Shown piece by piece: positions 7,194 to 16,527 of a DNA stretch of 60,565 nt (positions within the stretch are counted from its first letter, which is position 1; every line of letters starts with the position of its first letter). This DNA is from Clostridia bacterium. GTDB lineage: Bacteria; Bacillota; Clostridia; Oscillospirales; CAG-272. The stretch is taken from contig JAFQPR010000080.1 in assembly GCA_017411605.1 (NCBI GenBank), positions 1 through 60,565 of the forward strand, in the 5' to 3' direction. Both the position numbers and the translations under genes were made by a program. Below the pieces are notes generated by a model. That model did no database searches. It worked only from the letters and a program-made list of their open reading frames with translations, and was not told the DNA's origin.

Positions 7194-9962
7194 ATGCTTA
7201 ATTTAAAAGAAATCAAAAAGGATTACGAAACTGCCTCCGAGGTCGTTCACGCTCTGCGTGGCGTATCGATAGCGTTCCGCAGCAGTGAGTTCGTTTCTAT
7301 CCTCGGCCCGTCGGGCTGCGGAAAGACTACCCTGCTCAACATTATCGGCGGTCTTGATCATTACTCGGACGGTGACCTCGTTATCAACGGAAGAAGCACA
7401 AAATCTTACACGGATAGGGACTGGGACGTATACCGTAACCACAGAATCGGCTTCATCTTCCAGAGCTACAACCTTATTCCGCACCAGACGGTGCTCGGCA
7501 ACGTAGAGCTTGCGCTGACTATCGCGGGCATCGGAAAAGAGGAGCGTACCGAACGCGCGAAGCGCGCTCTTGACAGAGTCGGACTCTCCGATCAGTATTA
7601 CAAGAGACCAAATCAGCTCTCGGGCGGTCAGTGCCAACGAGTCGCGATAGCGAGAGCTCTCGTTAACGACCCCGAGATACTTCTTGCCGACGAGCCCACG
7701 GGCGCGCTTGACACGGTCACGAGCGTTCAGATAATGGAGCTCATAAAGGAGATATCCGGAGAGAAGCTCGTTATTATGGTAACGCATAACCCCGAGCTTG
7801 CGGAAAAATACTCCTCAAGAATCATAAGACTCCTCGACGGTGAGGTGCTTGAGGACACTATGCCCTTCTCCTCCGAGGACGAGGAGCGCGAGTGCGACGA
7901 GGCAAATTCCACCGCAGAGGCGCTCGGTATTTCGGAATACGTGCATAAGACCTGCAACGAAAGCACCAACGGTAAGCTCAAGCGCAGCTTCCGCGAGAGG
8001 ATCGCCCTGCGGAAGAATAAACGCAGAAGAAAGAATGCGAAAAAAGAAAAGGCGAAGATGTCAATGCGCACGGCATTCGCCCTCTCGGCAAAGAACCTTC
8101 TTTCCAAAAAGGGCAGGACCGCAATGGTCGGCTTCGCGGGCTCTATCGGTATAATCGGTATCGCGATGGTGCTTGCCTTCTCCGCGGGTATCAAGGGCTA
8201 TATCGCGTCGATGCAGGACGATATGCTCTCGGGTAACCCGATAACGATAACCGAAACCGCCTACGACCTCGAGGTGCTCACCGGCATGATGTCGAACGAG
8301 GACAAGGTCGAGATAATAAAACAGCCGAACCGTGTATATATTTCATCACTTATTGCCTACATCGCGAAGATGAATAAGACGGCAAGCAGTATGCTTATAG
8401 AAAACAACCTGACGCAGGAATACATCGACTACGTCAAAGCGATGGATCCCGAATTTTATCAGGCGATGATCTTCGGATACGGAATTGATATGAACAGTAA
8501 CGTTTATACCGATTTCAAGTACGATAAAAACACCGACGCAAAGAATATGTCTATAAGCGCGCTTACGAATATGTACACGACCATACTTCAGCAGACCGAG
8601 TTCAAGGATTACGCAAGCTACGTAGGTCAGCTCGCTCCTTCTATGCAGCAGATGCCGAACAAGCTTGATTACATCAAGTCGCAGTACGATCTCGTCGGTG
8701 AAAACAGCAGATTCCCCGAAAACAAAAACGAGATAATGCTCGTTCTCAACTCCGACGACGAGCTTTCAGATCTTCTTCTCGCAAGATTCGGTTATTATAC
8801 GCAGGAGGAATTTCTCGAGATAATCACCAAGGAAACGAGCGAGGACGGCAAATATAACAAGGACGTCTACCGCGACTCCTTTGCTTACGACGAGCTTATC
8901 GGGAAAGAGCTCACCTGGTATCCCAACGACACGGTATTCAGCGAGACCAAGAATCCCTTTACGGGACAAACCACCTATATGTACTCCCCCTACTCCGAGA
9001 ACTTCACAGATGACCGTGCTCTGACTCTTAAGGTCGTCGGAATTCTTCATACGAAGGATAACGTAAACTACGGCTCTATTTCTTCGGGTATCTATTACAC
9101 CGAAGCATTCACCGATTATGTGCTTGAATGTAACGCAAACTCCAAGATATTCGAGTACATCAAGGGAATCGACGAAAGCAATACCACCGATACCGCGACA
9201 GCTATGGCGCAGTACTATATCCCCTATCAGTTCAGCTATACCTACGAGGGTGAAACGAAAACCACCTTCGGTGGAATCGGTCCTTCCATGGGCCTTGAAG
9301 ATATGATGGGCTCCTTCACAGGAGGCGCCGGCGCATTCGACCATGCCGAATTCAAGGAAAAGTTCATACGAAATCTCGGCGGAAATCCCCTTGCGAACAG
9401 TATCTCTATATATCCGAAGTCCTTCGACGATAAGGACCTCGTAACAGGATATCTCGAGGCGTGGAACGACGGTGTGACTGACGATAACGGCCGCTCAAAG
9501 ATCACCTTCACCGACACGCTCGAGCTTGTTATAACAATGATAAACACCATGATAGACGTAGTTTCCTACGCGCTCATCGCCTTCACCTCGATATCTCTCG
9601 TGGTTTCAACTGTTATGATAGGTATTATTACCTACGTTTCGGTCGTTGAGCGTATCAAGGAGATCGGTGTTATCAGAGCGCTCGGCGGAAGAAAGAAGGA
9701 CGTCAGCCACCTCTTCAACGCAGAAACGTTCATCATCGGTCTGCTCGCAGGCCTTATGGGTGTTCTCGCAACTTACGCGATATCCTTCGTCGTCAACCTT
9801 ATCCTCAAGCCGCTTATCAATTACTCGTCTATCGCGGCTCTCCCCCTGAGCAACGCGGTATTGCTTATCGCGATAAGCGTTCTTCTCACTCTCGTATCGG
9901 GACTTATCCCCGCAAAGAGTGCCGCGAAGAAGGATCCCGTCGTTGCACTCAGAACAGAATAA
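7194..9962 (+). CDS. Fused ABC transporter ATPase and FtsX/MacB-type permease
   Basis: One 922-residue chain joining an ATPase of the LolD/MacB/FtsE class to a large permease. ATPase (about 1-230): Walker A GPSGCGKTT at 38-46, signature LSGGQCQR near 141, Walker B and DEPTGALDT near 165. A charged linker (about 240-300, rich in Lys/Arg) leads to the first membrane helix (about 308-335), a big external domain (about 340-790) and three C-terminal helices (about 800-910, including the SVVERIKEIGVIRALGGRKKDV motif of FtsX permeases). Such systems act mechanically on the envelope, exporting or sensing peptides and lipoproteins. Start at 7194 follows GGAG; upstream in-frame codons lack an SD. No two-component system is adjacent. 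The fusion is common in Clostridia; substrate unknown. Confidence 0.85.
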   Translation: MLNLKEIKKDYETASEVVHALRGVSIAFRSSEFVSILGPSGCGKTTLLNIIGGLDHYSDGDLVINGRSTKSYTDRDWDVYRNHRIGFIFQSYNLIPHQTVLGNVELALTIAGIGKEERTERAKRALDRVGLSDQYYKRPNQLSGGQCQRVAIARALVNDPEILLADEPTGALDTVTSVQIMELIKEISGEKLVIMVTHNPELAEKYSSRIIRLLDGEVLEDTMPFSSEDEERECDEANSTAEALGISEYVHKTCNESTNGKLKRSFRERIALRKNKRRRKNAKKEKAKMSMRTAFALSAKNLLSKKGRTAMVGFAGSIGIIGIAMVLAFSAGIKGYIASMQDDMLSGNPITITETAYDLEVLTGMMSNEDKVEIIKQPNRVYISSLIAYIAKMNKTASSMLIENNLTQEYIDYVKAMDPEFYQAMIFGYGIDMNSNVYTDFKYDKNTDAKNMSISALTNMYTTILQQTEFKDYASYVGQLAPSMQQMPNKLDYIKSQYDLVGENSRFPENKNEIMLVLNSDDELSDLLLARFGYYTQEEFLEIITKETSEDGKYNKDVYRDSFAYDELIGKELTWYPNDTVFSETKNPFTGQTTYMYSPYSENFTDDRALTLKVVGILHTKDNVNYGSISSGIYYTEAFTDYVLECNANSKIFEYIKGIDESNTTDTATAMAQYYIPYQFSYTYEGETKTTFGGIGPSMGLEDMMGSFTGGAGAFDHAEFKEKFIRNLGGNPLANSISIYPKSFDDKDLVTGYLEAWNDGVTDDNGRSKITFTDTLELVITMINTMIDVVSYALIAFTSISLVVSTVMIGIITYVSVVERIKEIGVIRALGGRKKDVSHLFNAETFIIGLLAGLMGVLATYAISFVVNLILKPLINYSSIAALPLSNAVLLIAISVLLTLVSGLIPAKSAAKKDPVVALRTE

Positions 9963-10007
9963 GCTTCAGACAAAAAGCAGCGTCGATTTCAAAATAATAT
10001 AAAATAT

Positions 10008-10049
10008 CCTCGCAATTGCAAATCAAAGTTTGCAATTGCGAGGTTTTTT
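10008..10049 (+). terminator. Strong intrinsic terminator
   Basis: The 15-bp stem CCTCGCAATTGCAAA (10008-10022) / TTTGCAATTGCGAGG (10029-10043) is followed by a T-run. It ends the ABC gene and sits between convergent genes. Confidence 0.92.
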
Positions 10050-10051
10050 CT

Positions 10052-10552
10052 TTAAATATCTGCAATAAGTTGAGACCTACTGTGCTTATCAAGCTTGCGC
10101 CAATTATCTATAGTATATCGGTTATCATCCGAGTCCCTCACGCGCACTCTTCCGTCCGGATAGACCTTGACGTCGTGATTTCTGTCACGCACGTCGAAGC
10201 TCTTTACACCCCTATCGGTCTCTACCGTCCAATGAAGGTTTCCGTATTTTTCCGTAACCGATATTATACGGATTATCGACGGAACGAGATAATAATCGTC
10301 AAGGCTCTCGCAAACCACCCGTTTTGATTCGGGCGAAAGCTCGCCGATGGAACGTATAAGCGCCGTCTCGTTTCCGTCGGTGTCGAGAAGAGTTATGTAA
10401 ACGTCACCGCGGCTGACCGGAAAAAGTCTTCTCGGCTCAAGGGACGAATACGTTGCCCCATCCTTTGTAACAAGCGTAACAAGATTGTTCTCTTCGTGGG
10501 TTATAGTGTCATCCCGTGTTACATAAACACGCTTAATTACGGAAATACTCAT
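10052..10552 (-). CDS. DUF1854 family protein, ABC transporter partner
   Basis: A 166-residue cytoplasmic protein of the DUF1854 type: a charged beta-rich fold with the DGNETALIRSIGELSPESKRVV core near residues 60-80 and the VETDRGVKSFDVRDRNHDVK segment near 110-130. No catalytic motif is evident. Its start overlaps the stop of the ABC exporter gene upstream (4 nt), so the two are translationally coupled. DUF1854 proteins are known next to ABC exporters, including ones associated with cyanophycin metabolism in other phyla; no cyanophycin gene is seen here. An accessory role for the transporter is inferred from context only. Confidence 0.75.
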   Translation of the reverse strand: MSISVIKRVYVTRDDTITHEENNLVTLVTKDGATYSSLEPRRLFPVSRGDVYITLLDTDGNETALIRSIGELSPESKRVVCESLDDYYLVPSIIRIISVTEKYGNLHWTVETDRGVKSFDVRDRNHDVKVYPDGRVRVRDSDDNRYTIDNWRKLDKHSRSQLIADI

Positions 10553-12864
10553 AGTCTTTCCTCCTTGCGTATACGCTCCGCATCGGCAGCCATCGACTGT
10601 ATCTGCACAAGCTTATAATATTTACCCTTCATAGCCATAAGCTCATCAGGTGTTCCGTTTTCCACTATGCGGCCGTTATCCACCACGATTATGCGGTTCG
10701 CGCGCTTTAGCGTCGAAAGGCGGTGAGCTATCATAAGCGTCGTCTTACCCGCAATGAGTCTGTCAATAGCCTCTTGTATCAGATGCTCGGTCTCCGAGTC
10801 GACCGCTGCGGTCGCTTCGTCAAATATAAGTATGGACGGAGCCTTAAGCACCGCTCTCGCAATGGAGATCCTCTGCTTTTCTCCACCCGAAACGCCGACT
10901 CCTCGCTCTCCAAGCACCGTATCGTAGGCATCGGGCTGGCGCGCTATAAAGCCGTGCGCGTTAGCTACGTCGGCGGCGTGTATTACATCCTCGATGCTCG
11001 CGTCGGGATCGCTGTACGCTATATTGTTGAATATCGTGTCGCTGAACATCATAGGCTCCTGTTGGACATAGCCTATCTGCGCGCGGTAAGCCGAAAGATC
11101 AAAATTCTTGATATTATGACCGTCCACCAGAATCTCTCCCGAATATCCGTCATAAAAGCGCATAAGAAGGTTTATCAGAGTGGATTTTCCGCTTCCCGTA
11201 GTTCCGACTATTCCCACGACCTCGCCCGGCTCGACCGTCAACGTAACGTCATCAAGGACCTTTTTCGTTCTGTCAAACGAAAATCCCACATGCAGAAACT
11301 CTATTTTACCGCGAAGCTTATCGGGTACTACGTGCATCTCGGCGTGCGTCTCGGGCTCAGCCTCGAGTATATCTAGTATCTTCTCGGTCGAAGCCAGCGC
11401 TCCCTGGAACGAGTCGGAAAGATTCGCGAAGAAGGTTACGGGATTATAAAACATAGCCGCATACGAAATAAACGATACTATGAGTCCCGCGGAATATCCG
11501 CTCTCGCCCGCTATGACCTTGCCGCCGCCTACTCCCCATATTATAAGAGAGCCGCAGGTAACGAGGAAGGATATGATTTGAGGAAAGGCGGTCGCGAGCT
11601 TTCCTATTTTGAGGTCCATCGCGAGCCAATCGGCATTTTTCTCGTTAAATTTATCAGAAGAGCGTCGCTCTCCCGTGAATGATTTTACAACCTTTATGCA
11701 GGGTATCGTATCGGAGAGCGTTGCAAAAACGGATGACCAACGTCTCCATATTCTTCTGTAATACGGTCTGATCTTTTTGGAAAATATTCGTGCCGCTATC
11801 GCAATAAACAGCACGGGTATAAGCGAATAAAGGGTAAGTGTCGGATTAAGCGTCAGCATTATGATTATTATACCGACGAGCTGGAAGGCGTGAACTACCG
11901 CCTCCTGCGTTATCCTGAGCATAAATTGCTGAAGCGTAGAGGAATCTCCCGCGATACGGTTTATCACCGATCCCGTAGAGGTCTTATCGTAAAACCTCAT
12001 CGGCAGATACTGCGCTTTAAGATATATATCGTTTCTCAGCGAGGCTACCGCCTTATCACCCACGGTACGCATCAGGTACGACCTTACTATACCTATGCCG
12101 TACTGAAAAACATACGTAAACAAAAGGCAAGCTATCATAGTGAACAAAAGGCGTCCCGAATCTTCCCCTACAAGCGCGGCAAGACGGTTTAAGAGTCCGA
12201 CGTTCGAGACGCCGCTTCCCCCCGGAAATACCACGTCAACTATAAATCCCGTTATAGTCGGCGGTATCAGAGACATTGCCGTCGTTATCAGCGAAAGGAT
12301 AATGCAGACTATTATCGTTTTCATCTGCGGAACTATATACTTTGAGAGCCGCTTTATTATTTTCAGCTTCGAACGGCACATAATACATTCCGCCCCCGGG
12401 TGAAGAAGTGTCCTTCCGCACTTAGGGCAAACGCTGAGAGCGCGTTCAAAAACCACCGCCATTACCGCAAGCTCCTCATTCAGCGGAGCTCCATCGTTCA
12501 TCCTGTTGATAAACTGCGCTGCCGCATCGCAGAGCGAAGCAACCGAATAGGTATAGCGGAACACGATCTCTCTTTTTCCACTCGGCATAACGGCGGATAA
12601 GGTCGCATTACCGTACATTCGCTTAGCGCGAACGTCGCGCATCTCGGATCTTTTAAAGATCCTCTCTCCTTCGTTCTTTCCACCGTAGCTTATCACAGAG
12701 CTTTCGGTAAAGAACAGCGCGCTCTCGGCGTATTTGCCGTCTCGCGCAAGGTCGCCAACGATAACGAACAGTATTTTTTCATCCGAATCAGCATATCTTT
12801 CGACTATATACTGCGCGTCATCCGGTATCGGCTTGTTTTTAAGTATAAGTTCTGACATTTCCAT
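10549..12864 (-). CDS. ABC exporter with N-terminal zinc ribbon
   Basis: A 771-residue half-transporter (type IV exporter fold) of the inner membrane. Residues 1-165 are a soluble extension with a beta-rich part and a zinc ribbon C146-X2-C149...C160-X2-C163. Six membrane helices follow (about 180-470), then the ATPase: Walker A GTTGSGKST near 555, signature VSGGEKQRISIARA near 655, Walker B ILIFDEATAAVDSE near 680 and the switch histidine in MIAHRLSTL. The extension makes it about 170 residues longer than typical exporters and pairs consistently with the DUF1854 gene it overlaps. The substrate cannot be inferred. No strong SD precedes the first ATG (12864); the second ATG at 12858 is possible. 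A structured leader lies upstream. Confidence 0.85.
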   Translation of the reverse strand: MEMSELILKNKPIPDDAQYIVERYADSDEKILFVIVGDLARDGKYAESALFFTESSVISYGGKNEGERIFKRSEMRDVRAKRMYGNATLSAVMPSGKREIVFRYTYSVASLCDAAAQFINRMNDGAPLNEELAVMAVVFERALSVCPKCGRTLLHPGAECIMCRSKLKIIKRLSKYIVPQMKTIIVCIILSLITTAMSLIPPTITGFIVDVVFPGGSGVSNVGLLNRLAALVGEDSGRLLFTMIACLLFTYVFQYGIGIVRSYLMRTVGDKAVASLRNDIYLKAQYLPMRFYDKTSTGSVINRIAGDSSTLQQFMLRITQEAVVHAFQLVGIIIIMLTLNPTLTLYSLIPVLFIAIAARIFSKKIRPYYRRIWRRWSSVFATLSDTIPCIKVVKSFTGERRSSDKFNEKNADWLAMDLKIGKLATAFPQIISFLVTCGSLIIWGVGGGKVIAGESGYSAGLIVSFISYAAMFYNPVTFFANLSDSFQGALASTEKILDILEAEPETHAEMHVVPDKLRGKIEFLHVGFSFDRTKKVLDDVTLTVEPGEVVGIVGTTGSGKSTLINLLMRFYDGYSGEILVDGHNIKNFDLSAYRAQIGYVQQEPMMFSDTIFNNIAYSDPDASIEDVIHAADVANAHGFIARQPDAYDTVLGERGVGVSGGEKQRISIARAVLKAPSILIFDEATAAVDSETEHLIQEAIDRLIAGKTTLMIAHRLSTLKRANRIIVVDNGRIVENGTPDELMAMKGKYYKLVQIQSMAADAERIRKEERL

Positions 12865-12865
12865 A

Positions 12866-13012
12866 CTTTGGCGAGTGAAACCTGATTCGAATACGCTTTA
12901 CTCGCTTAGCCTCCCATCAACGTTCGGCGCTCGGTGCGCCGATTCTTACAAAGAGAGAGCCTTTGCAGCTTTGCAAAAAAGCGAAATCAGCTTGCAAGCT
13001 CTCGCTCTCTGC
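12866..13012 (-). promoter_or_regulatory. Structured leader of the ABC exporter gene
   Basis: Between the promoter at 13019-13047 and the start codon the minus-strand RNA can form AGAGAGC/GCTCTCT, the tight hairpin CGGCGC-N5-GCGCCG (12925-12941) and a closing stem ACTCGC/GCGAGT (12871-12876 with 12900-12905) that ends 7 nt from the start codon and could mask initiation. No T-box or known riboswitch signature was found. Confidence 0.4.
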
Positions 13013-13018
13013 AGGTTC

Positions 13019-13047
13019 ATAATAGCACAGCAATTCCGAAATTTCAA
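13019..13047 (-). promoter_or_regulatory. Promoter of the ABC exporter operon
   Basis: Minus-strand TTGAAA (13042-13047), 17-nt spacer, TATTAT (13019-13024). Confidence 0.6.
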
Positions 13048-13094
13048 CCGTTTTTCGAAAAAAGTCGAAAGAATTTTTTTCTTTCAAAAAAGGC

Positions 13095-13123
13095 TTGACA
13101 CAGCCTCAAAAATGTTATATAAT
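13095..13123 (+). promoter_or_regulatory. Consensus promoter of a candidate small RNA
   Basis: TTGACA (13095-13100), a 17-nt spacer and TATAAT (13118-13123), a perfect housekeeping promoter facing a stretch with no credible reading frame but with a terminator about 165 nt on. Confidence 0.85.
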
Positions 13124-13129
13124 TTTCCT

Positions 13130-13292
13130 GTTCGCCTCCTTTGGAGGCGTTGCTTTTTTCTGCGGATATTCACCCTTGCGAAACGTTCCGCAGAAAAACG
13201 AGCATAGTTGCTCTCCCCGCGTCAAGCGAACAACTACGCTTAAGGCTTAAATAAAAAAACAACCTGCCGCTCTTCTGACAGGTTGCCTTTTT
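13130..13292 (+). ncRNA. Candidate structured small RNA of unknown family
   Basis: About 163 nt from the predicted start site to a terminator. Helices visible: CGCCTCC-TTT-GGAGGCG (13133-13149); a 12-bp stem TTTTTCTGCGGA (13155-13166) / TCCGCAGAAAAA (13187-13198); GAGCA-N4-TGCTC (13200-13213); a possible long-range closing pair GTTCGC (13130-13135) / GCGAAC (13226-13231) that competes with the first hairpin; and the terminator CAACCTG...CAGGTTG (13260-13285) with T-run. No ORF with an SD fits. The architecture (one long internal hairpin inside a closing stem) makes 6S RNA worth testing, but no diagnostic sequence was recognised. Confidence 0.6.
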
Positions 13293-13514
13293 GATATATT
13301 CCAATAGTATACAGCACACACTATTCAAGGCGCGAAGCCTCAAAAACAATTCGCGCATCAATGCCGCTCACAGCGCAGTGATTTTGCATTTTTTGCGCAC
13401 GAAAGAATGCCGCCCAAATCTTTTCTCTTTCAAAAAATCCGGCAGTATTTTCCGTTTTTTTCGAAAGGTTTCCCTCTCGCTTTTTTCTCCACACCGCACA
13501 GTCCGGCGGGGTGG

Positions 13515-13536
13515 AAAGCAATATAAATATTGCTTT
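13515..13536. terminator. Terminator downstream of ydbC
   Basis: Stem AAAGCAATA / TATTGCTTT with T-run on the plus strand and A/T-rich flanks on the other, between the small RNA and ydbC. The DNA from 13293 to 13514 has several T/A runs and short palindromes but no recognisable gene. Confidence 0.55.
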
Positions 13537-13565
13537 TTAAAGAGTGTTAAACCCCGAAATATGTA

Positions 13566-13790
13566 TTAGTCGAGATTCTGAGTCTTAAGCATATCAAGGA
13601 GAGCCTTAGCCTCTTCCTTGGTAATGGTAATACCCTTGCCCATCTTTTCGTGGTCGGGAGACCAGGTACGAATATCGTATACAGGCTCTCTCTCGTTCCA
13701 GCTGATAAGGTTAAGCTCCTTATTCCAACCGTTGTTACCTTCGCTTACGATACCGATCTTTTCAACTACTTCGTATTTAATTTCAGGCAT
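13566..13790 (-). CDS. YdbC-like PC4-fold single-strand nucleic acid binding protein
   Basis: A 74-residue protein matching the YdbC/PC4 coactivator-like family: one-domain beta-sheet-helix proteins that bind single-stranded DNA or RNA as dimers. Diagnostic stretches are KELNLISWNEREPVYDIRTW (residues 25-44) and WSPDHEKMGKGITIT (43-57) with a C-terminal helix. Stand-alone gene with a consensus promoter (13832-13860) and AAGGAG. The function in bacteria is unsettled; a nucleoid or transcription-coactivator role is inferred from the fold. Confidence 0.9.
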   Translation of the reverse strand: MPEIKYEVVEKIGIVSEGNNGWNKELNLISWNEREPVYDIRTWSPDHEKMGKGITITKEEAKALLDMLKTQNLD

Positions 13791-13831
13791 TTGTCTATCT
13801 CCTTAAAAGATTTAAAAGTATTTGTGTAAAC

Positions 13832-13860
13832 ATTTTAACATATATATATAATTATGTCAA
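13832..13860 (-). promoter_or_regulatory. Promoter of ydbC
   Basis: Minus-strand TTGACA (13855-13860), 17-nt AT-alternating spacer, TAAAAT (13832-13837). Confidence 0.8.
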
Positions 13861-13929
13861 GAGTTTTTTAAAAATTTATTAATAATTTACACTTTTTTGT
13901 CTTATTTTCTTTTTTTCGAAGCTTTTATA

Positions 13930-13958
13930 TTGACTTTTTAAACGTAAAATGTTATAAT
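13930..13958 (+). promoter_or_regulatory. Promoter of the pflBA leader
   Basis: TTGACT (13930-13935), 17-nt spacer, TATAAT (13953-13958). It lies 340 nt before pflB, leaving a long leader. Confidence 0.75.
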
Positions 13959-13964
13959 GTAGTT

Positions 13965-14151
13965 CGAAACAGCGGCAAATACCTTTTTAATTGATATAAT
14001 CAATAAAAAAGACGGCGTCGTTCGCGCGGCGTTTGCTGCAAATTTATATCCGATCCCCTTCGGATATTTGCTATATAATAACCGTTCCCATCAATTTGGA
14101 TGCGGTTTTGCCGACTGTTCGGGCAGAGAGGGTTCTGTCCGGCAGTTTTTT
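13965..14151 (+). ncRNA. Terminator-ended structured leader or small RNA before pflB
   Basis: From the predicted start to the T-run at 14146-14151 the RNA folds into several helices: ATTGA-N5-TCAAT within complementary T and A runs (13985-14017); a CAGC...GCTG arm pair with GGCG-type stems inside; ATCCGA-N6-TCGGAT; ACCG...CGGT around CATC/GATG; and an intrinsic terminator with GGGCAGA (14121-14127) / TCTGTCC (14134-14140) plus flanking TGCC/GGCA. The terminator is 146 nt before the pflB start, so this is either an attenuator controlling pflBA or an independent RNA. It lacks the GGGUCGUGACUGG block expected of a ZTP (pfl-motif) riboswitch. Confidence 0.55.
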
Positions 14152-14297
14152 AATTGTTAAAAATTTATTTATCATACACATGGCTTCTCGGGGACTCTCT
14201 TCCCCGCAGGGAGGCTACGCGGAACGCGCGGCAGCTTTATAATGATTATAAAATGCAGTTATCGCGTTTTGACGAACACGTAAGGAAAGGAGAAAAA

Positions 14298-16526
14298 ATG
14301 AGAGAAGAATGGACCGGCTTTAAAGAAGGCAGATGGGTGCACGAGATCAACGTCAGAAGCTTCATTCACAAGAATTACACACCCTATTACGGCTCAGAGG
14401 ATTTCCTCGAGGGTCCGACCGAGGATACTACCGATCTATGGCACGAGGTCAGTGAGCTTATGAAGGAGGAGATCGCCGCAGGCGGCGCTCTCGATATGGA
14501 TACGAAGACCGTATCCACCATCACCTCGCACGGAGCGGCTTATATAAATAAGGATAAGGAGAAGATAGTAGGTCTGCAGACCGATAAGCCGTTAAAACGC
14601 GCGCTTATGCCCGCGGGCGGTATCCGTATGGCAGTCAAGGCTTGCCGCGATCACGGCTACGAGGTAGACCCCGAGATAGTTGACTTCTTCACCGAGCACA
14701 GAAAGACGCACAACGCGGGCGTTTTCGATGCTTACACCCCCGAGATGCGCAAGTGCCGCACCAACCATATAATCACAGGTCTTCCCGATGCCTACGGCAG
14801 AGGAAGAATTATCGGCGACTACCGCAGAGTTGCTCTTTACGGTGTTGACAGACTTATCGAGGACAAGCAGTTCCAGAAGGATACCACGGTATCCACGATG
14901 TCACTTGAGGTCATCCGCGAGCGCGAGGAGCTCTCCGAGCAGATAAGAGCTCTCGAGATGTTAAAGAAGCTCGCCGAGATCTACGGCTGCGATATCTCGA
15001 AGCCCGCAACGACGCTCCGCGAGGCAACCCAGGCGCTCTACTTCGCTTACCTTGCGGCTGTTAAAGAGCAGAACGGCGCGGCAATGAGCCTTGGCAGAAC
15101 CTCGACATTCCTTGATATCTACGCAGAGCGCGACCTCAAGGCAGGCATTATAACCGAAAAAGAGGTCCAGGAGATAATTGACCAGTTCGTTATGAAGCTC
15201 CGTATGGTGCGCTTCGCGAGAACTCCCGATTACGACCAGATCTTCGCGGGAGACCCCACCTGGGTAACCGAGTCTATCGGCGGTCTCGATACCGACGGTA
15301 AGCCCCTCGTTACGAAGATGTCCTTCCGTTATCTTAACACGCTCAACAACATCGGCGCAGCTCCCGAGCCCAACCTCACGGTGCTCTGGTCCGAGCATCT
15401 TCCCGAGAATTTCAAGAAATTCTGCGCTAAGATATCCATAAAGCACCACGCGGTGCAGTATGAGAACGACGACCTTATGCGCCCCGTTCACGGTGACGAT
15501 TACGCCATTGCGTGCTGCGTATCCTCGATGAGAGTCGGCAAGGAGATGCAGTTCTTCGGCGCGAGAGCAAACCTCGCAAAGTGCCTGCTCTACGCGATAA
15601 ACGGCGGCGTTGACGAGATCAGCGGTCAGCAGGTCGGCCCCGAGTACAGACCCGTTACGGGTGACTACCTCGACTACGAGGACGTTATGAAAAAATACCG
15701 CGATATGATGAGATGGCTTGCTCGCGTTTACGTCAACGCGCTCAATATCATCCATTATATGCACGATAAATACTCCTACGAAAGACTCCAGATGGCGCTC
15801 CATGACAGAGACGTTAAGCGCTGGTTTGCTACCGGTATCGCAGGTCTTTCGGTAGTTGCGGACTCGCTCTCCGCTATCAAGTACGCAAAGGTGCGCGTTA
15901 TCAGGAACGAAAACGGAATCGCAAACGATTACGTCGTTGAGGGAGATTTCCCCAAGTTCGGTAACGACGATGACCGTGTTGACAGTATTGCGAAAGAGGT
16001 TCTCCACACCTTTATCAGCTATCTTCGCGAGAACGCGGCGTACAGAAACGGTGAGATAACCACCTCGATACTTACCATTACCTCAAACGTTACCTACGGC
16101 AAAAATACAGGCTCTACCCCCGACGGAAGAAAGGCGGGCGAGCCCTTCGCTCCCGGCGCTAACCCGATGCACGGCAGAGATGAAAACGGTGCGGTTGCAT
16201 CCCTCGCGTCGGTATCGAAGCTCCCCTTCACCGACTCGCAGGACGGTATTTCAAACACCTTCACGATAGTTCCCTCCGCTCTCGGTAAGACCGAGGACGA
16301 GAGAGAGGACAATCTCGTGGCGCTCCTCGACGGCTACACCGCAAAGCGCGGCTTCCACTTAAACGTTAACGTTTTCGACAAGGAGCTTCTCCTCGACGCG
16401 CAGAAGCACCCCGAGCTTTATCCTCAGCTTACGATAAGAGTTTCGGGCTATGCCGTAAACTTCATCAAGCTTACGAAGGCTCAGCAGGACGAGGTTATTT
16501 CACGTACCTTCCACTCGGCGCTTTAA
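14298..16526 (+). CDS. pflB: Pyruvate formate-lyase
   Basis: Glycyl radical enzyme that splits pyruvate with CoA into acetyl-CoA and formate under anoxia. The 742 residues carry the adjacent catalytic cysteines C406-C407 (ACCVS) and the glycyl radical loop RVSGYAV with the radical glycine at about G717, both essential and in the usual places; length fits the family (about 740-760). The adjacent CC distinguishes it from glycerol or choline glycyl radical enzymes. Start 14298 follows AAGGAAAGGAG; upstream in-frame codons to 14154 lack an SD and overlap the leader. pflA follows after 1 nt. There may be control by the leader at 13965-14151. Confidence 0.97.
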   Translation: MREEWTGFKEGRWVHEINVRSFIHKNYTPYYGSEDFLEGPTEDTTDLWHEVSELMKEEIAAGGALDMDTKTVSTITSHGAAYINKDKEKIVGLQTDKPLKRALMPAGGIRMAVKACRDHGYEVDPEIVDFFTEHRKTHNAGVFDAYTPEMRKCRTNHIITGLPDAYGRGRIIGDYRRVALYGVDRLIEDKQFQKDTTVSTMSLEVIREREELSEQIRALEMLKKLAEIYGCDISKPATTLREATQALYFAYLAAVKEQNGAAMSLGRTSTFLDIYAERDLKAGIITEKEVQEIIDQFVMKLRMVRFARTPDYDQIFAGDPTWVTESIGGLDTDGKPLVTKMSFRYLNTLNNIGAAPEPNLTVLWSEHLPENFKKFCAKISIKHHAVQYENDDLMRPVHGDDYAIACCVSSMRVGKEMQFFGARANLAKCLLYAINGGVDEISGQQVGPEYRPVTGDYLDYEDVMKKYRDMMRWLARVYVNALNIIHYMHDKYSYERLQMALHDRDVKRWFATGIAGLSVVADSLSAIKYAKVRVIRNENGIANDYVVEGDFPKFGNDDDRVDSIAKEVLHTFISYLRENAAYRNGEITTSILTITSNVTYGKNTGSTPDGRKAGEPFAPGANPMHGRDENGAVASLASVSKLPFTDSQDGISNTFTIVPSALGKTEDEREDNLVALLDGYTAKRGFHLNVNVFDKELLLDAQKHPELYPQLTIRVSGYAVNFIKLTKAQQDEVISRTFHSAL

Positions 16527-16527
16527 T

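Noticed and set aside
12866-13012. T-box leader before the ABC exporter
   Set aside because: No T-box bulge sequence (UGGN pattern in the 14-nt box) and no terminator/antiterminator pair.
13965-14151. ZTP (pfl-motif) riboswitch before pflB
   Set aside because: The conserved GGGUCGUGACUGG block and its partner are not present, although a structured leader is.
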